A stretch of 7,773 nucleotides of DNA from Candidatus Dormiibacterota bacterium. GTDB lineage: Bacteria > Chloroflexota > Dormibacteria > Aeolococcales > Bog-877. A model generated the notes under the pieces. The model did not search any database, had not been told where the DNA came from, and worked only from the letters and a program-made list of their open reading frames with translations. A program made the translations under genes and the position numbers. Positions within the stretch are counted from its first letter, which is position 1; each line of letters opens with the position of its first letter. This document shows, piece after piece, positions 5,958 through 7,773 of this stretch. The stretch lies in contig JASHRA010000154.1 in assembly GCA_030038765.1 (NCBI GenBank), forward strand, positions 1 to 7,773, in the 5' to 3' direction.

Positions 5958-7208
5958 ATGCGCTGGCCCCCGCGGCGGCGGCTGGTCGAGCTGGTCAGCC
6001 TCGCCTTCCTCGTCAGCTACGTGCTGCTGGTCGGGCTCGGCATCGAGCAGCAGAAGCTGCCCGACTACGCCGCCTTCTACGCCATGGCCCGGGCCCTGGC
6101 CCGGGGCGGCCCGGCCACCTTCCACCAGCTCTACTCGCTCTCCTTCCAGATCCGGGCCGAGGCCTTCCTCTCCGCCGGCCCCAGCCGCAGCTACGTGGAG
6201 CCCTTCGTGGCCCTGCCCCCGGCGGCGCTGCCGGTGCTGCCCTTCACGCTGCTCCCGCTCTGGCCCTCCTTCTTCCTCTGGGACGGTCTCTGCCTCGGCC
6301 TCTGCGTCCTGGGCACGCTCTGGCTCGTGCGCCAGCAGCGCCTGGGCCCGGTGGGCACCGCCCTGGCCCTGGCCATCGTCGCCTCCTACCCCACCTACCA
6401 GGCCCTCTCGGAGGGCCAGTACGACCTGCTCTGGCCCCTCTGCATCGCCCTCTTCACCGCCGCCTGGCGGAGCCCCGGCGCCTGGGCCCGCTGGTGGCGG
6501 GTGGCCGCCGCCAGCTTGGTCTTCACCTTCAAGCCGGACCTGCTCCTGCTCTTGGCGGTGCCGGCGGCGGCGGCCTGGCGGCGGCGCCCGGTGCGCCGCG
6601 CCGCCGTCTGCGTGCTGGTCCTGGCCGCCATCTCGCTGGCGCTGCTGGGCGGCGCCGGCCTGCTCCGGCTCAGCCAGCTGGAGTCGTACACCCTCTTCGC
6701 CCGCTTCCCTCCGGTGCTCGACGAGACCGTCCTCGGACTGCTCTGGAACCTGCTGGGCCCGGGGCCGCTGGCCCGGGACCTGGCCTGGGCCGCGCTGGGC
6801 CTGGCCCTGCTCGGCCTCAGCTGGGCCTGGTGGCGCAACCCGCCCCGCACCGAGATCGACTGGTGCCTGGCCCTGACCTCGACCGTCTGCCTCTCGCTGC
6901 TGGTGGCCCCGCACAGCCTGAGCCACGACCTGATGCTGCTCTGCGGCCCCGCCGTGTGGACCGCGACGGCGCTCCAGCGGGCCGGTCGGAGCCTCTACCC
7001 GCTGGCCGCCTGGATGCTCGCCCTCAACGCCTCCGTGATCGTCGACAACAGCACCCGCATCCACCTCCCCTTCCCGCTCGTGCCCTTCCTCCTCCTGGCG
7101 GCGGGGCTGAGCGCCTGGCGCGCCCGGCGCGCCCTGGCCGGCGCTCGGGTACGGGCGCCGGAGCGGGCCGAGCTGGGCGTCCGGCCGGGGCCCCTCTCGC
7201 TCGGCTGA
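5958..7208 (+). CDS. GT87-like (DUF2029) polyprenyl-phosphate mannose-type glycosyltransferase
   Basis: This 416-residue integral membrane protein has about ten to twelve hydrophobic segments, the first at residues 9-28. Its layout fits GT87 (DUF2029) transferases, which take mannose or a related sugar from a polyprenyl-phosphate donor and add it to an envelope glycan or lipoglycan on the outer face of the membrane. KLPDYAAFYAMARALARGG (33-51), just after the first segment, carries the early Asp36 usually proposed as the catalytic base. VALPPAALPVLPF (84-96), SEGQYDLLWPL (151-161), FKPDLLLLL (191-199) and VAPHSLSHDLMLL (316-328) are further patterns of the family. The basic C-terminal tail after about residue 387 is cytoplasmic by inference. 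The ATG has no Shine-Dalgarno sequence. It follows the acyltransferase by 45 bases on the same strand and ends 9 bases from a convergent gene. A neighbouring GT-C family such as a PMT-like enzyme is possible but less likely. Confidence 0.8.
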   Translation: MRWPPRRRLVELVSLAFLVSYVLLVGLGIEQQKLPDYAAFYAMARALARGGPATFHQLYSLSFQIRAEAFLSAGPSRSYVEPFVALPPAALPVLPFTLLPLWPSFFLWDGLCLGLCVLGTLWLVRQQRLGPVGTALALAIVASYPTYQALSEGQYDLLWPLCIALFTAAWRSPGAWARWWRVAAASLVFTFKPDLLLLLAVPAAAAWRRRPVRRAAVCVLVLAAISLALLGGAGLLRLSQLESYTLFARFPPVLDETVLGLLWNLLGPGPLARDLAWAALGLALLGLSWAWWRNPPRTEIDWCLALTSTVCLSLLVAPHSLSHDLMLLCGPAVWTATALQRAGRSLYPLAAWMLALNASVIVDNSTRIHLPFPLVPFLLLAAGLSAWRARRALAGARVRAPERAELGVRPGPLSLG

Positions 7209-7217
7209 TCCCCGGAG

Positions 7218-7622
7218 TCAGGCGGCGGAGCCGGGCGCCGTCACCAGCCAGGAGTTGCGCCAGGCGGTGGCCAAGCCCGAGTCGGTGGTGACGAGGGGGG
7301 CCCCCAGCCGGCGGCTCAGCTCGACGCAGAGGCGGTCCCGGAGCAGCAGGCCCGAGGCTCGGGCCTCCTCCCCCAGGAGGGCCGCGACCGGGTGCCACTC
7401 GATGGGGGCCTCGGCCAGCAGCCCCAGCCTGCGCTCCAGCTCCGCCGGGCCCAGCTCGCCGGCGCCGGCGAGCAGTTCCAGGGCGGCGACGCTGGCCGCC
7501 CCCACCTGGTCGGGAGCGTGCAGGGGGTGGCCCCGCAGGGCCTCCCCCACGGCCCGCCCCTGGGGCGTGCCCAGGAGCAGCTCCAGGAGGGCCCCGGCGT
7601 CCAGCACCAGCGCGCCCGCCAG
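7218..7622 (-). CDS. vapC: PIN-domain VapC-like toxin with altered active site
   Basis: The 134 residues form a single PIN domain. LVLDAGALLELLLG (residues 5-18) holds the first acid Asp8; HAPDQVGAASVAAL (35-48) is the second motif; DRLCVELSRRLGAPLVTTDSGLA (96-118) carries Asp96 and Asp114. VapC toxins are Mg-dependent ribonucleases that cut tRNA or rRNA and are held inactive by a VapB antitoxin. The second acid, normally Glu in APDxxxAEV, is Ala43 here, so activity is doubtful. The first conventional start is the GTG at 7607, but it would begin at MLD and cut off part of the first strand. I chose the CTG at 7622, which has GGGGGAG (7634-7628) 5 bases upstream and restores LVLDAGAL. One base separates it from the antitoxin stop, so the pair is coupled. 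Confidence 0.8.
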   Translation of the reverse strand: MAGALVLDAGALLELLLGTPQGRAVGEALRGHPLHAPDQVGAASVAALELLAGAGELGPAELERRLGLLAEAPIEWHPVAALLGEEARASGLLLRDRLCVELSRRLGAPLVTTDSGLATAWRNSWLVTAPGSAA

Positions 7623-7623
7623 C

Positions 7624-7773
7624 TCAGCTCCCCCGCGACTGGTCCAGCGCCCGGAGCGCCCGGCGGTGGTCGACGCCGCTCTTCGGCAGGGCCGCCAGGC
7701 GGTCCAGCCAGCCGCCCGCAGCGGCCGCCTCCAGCTGGTCCCGGAGCGCCGTCTGGAGCAGAGCCGATAGGTT
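7624..7773 (-). CDS. Probable VapB-like antitoxin, C-terminal fragment
   Basis: The last 49 residues of a gene that begins beyond the right edge. Helical, charged text with WLDRLAALPKSG, then DHRRALRALDQSRG at the end, resembles the C-terminal toxin-binding tail of VapB-like antitoxins. The DNA-binding domain is outside the window, so its class (ribbon-helix-helix, AbrB-like or other) cannot be told. The TGA stop at 7626-7624 lies one base before the toxin CTG. The assignment rests mostly on this tight pairing with the PIN gene. Confidence 0.6.
   Translation of the reverse strand, partial: NLSALLQTALRDQLEAAAAGGWLDRLAALPKSGVDHRRALRALDQSRGS

Noticed and set aside
5952..7064. Long minus-strand open frame opposite the glycosyltransferase
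   Set aside because: It is rich in Gly, Ala, Gln and Glu as expected for the antisense of a Leu/Ala-rich membrane protein, and has no recognisable motif.

Overview
The window is 7.8 kb of very GC-rich, densely coding bacterial DNA with nine protein genes, two of them cut by the window edges. No RNA gene, insertion sequence or CRISPR array is visible. The ileS - DksA-like zinc finger - lspA - rluD order is a common housekeeping arrangement in high-GC, Gram-positive-like lineages. Together with the type 2 isoleucyl-tRNA synthetase, the GT87-type mannosyltransferase-like gene and a VapBC-like pair, it suggests a soil actinobacterium or a neighbouring lineage such as Dormibacterota or Chloroflexota. 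That placement is inference; there is no taxonomic marker strong enough to fix it.

Left part (1-4049, minus strand): ileS (960 codons) ends in a hairpin that contains its stop codon. A 125-base gap with the clearest promoter-like sequence of the window follows, then a short operon: a DksA/TraR-like C4 zinc-finger protein, lspA (TTG start behind a GGAGG) and rluD, which starts 8 bases inside lspA and runs off the window. These genes serve isoleucine charging, RNA polymerase control, lipoprotein signal peptide removal and ribosomal RNA modification.

Middle (4116-7208, plus strand): divergent from ileS lie a MaoC-like enoyl hydratase, a FemAB/GNAT-type acyltransferase and a multi-pass GT87-like glycosyltransferase. 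The hydratase and the acyltransferase are in the same reading frame, separated by one TGA, with no ATG, GTG or TTG between them until 70 codons into the acyltransferase. The three could form an envelope lipid or glycan cassette, but the sequence alone does not prove a shared pathway.

Right end (7218-7773, minus strand): a PIN-domain VapC-like toxin, preceded by the C-terminal half of its presumed antitoxin, converges on the glycosyltransferase with a 9-base gap. The PIN domain lacks one of the usual acidic residues.

The most notable points are the GVHH signature in the ileS active site in place of HxGH, which is a known mark of mupirocin hyper-resistant type 2 enzymes; the same-frame hydratase/acyltransferase junction; the repeated reliance on non-ATG starts, including two apparent CTG starts; and the altered PIN active site. 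I found no clearly new multi-gene system.
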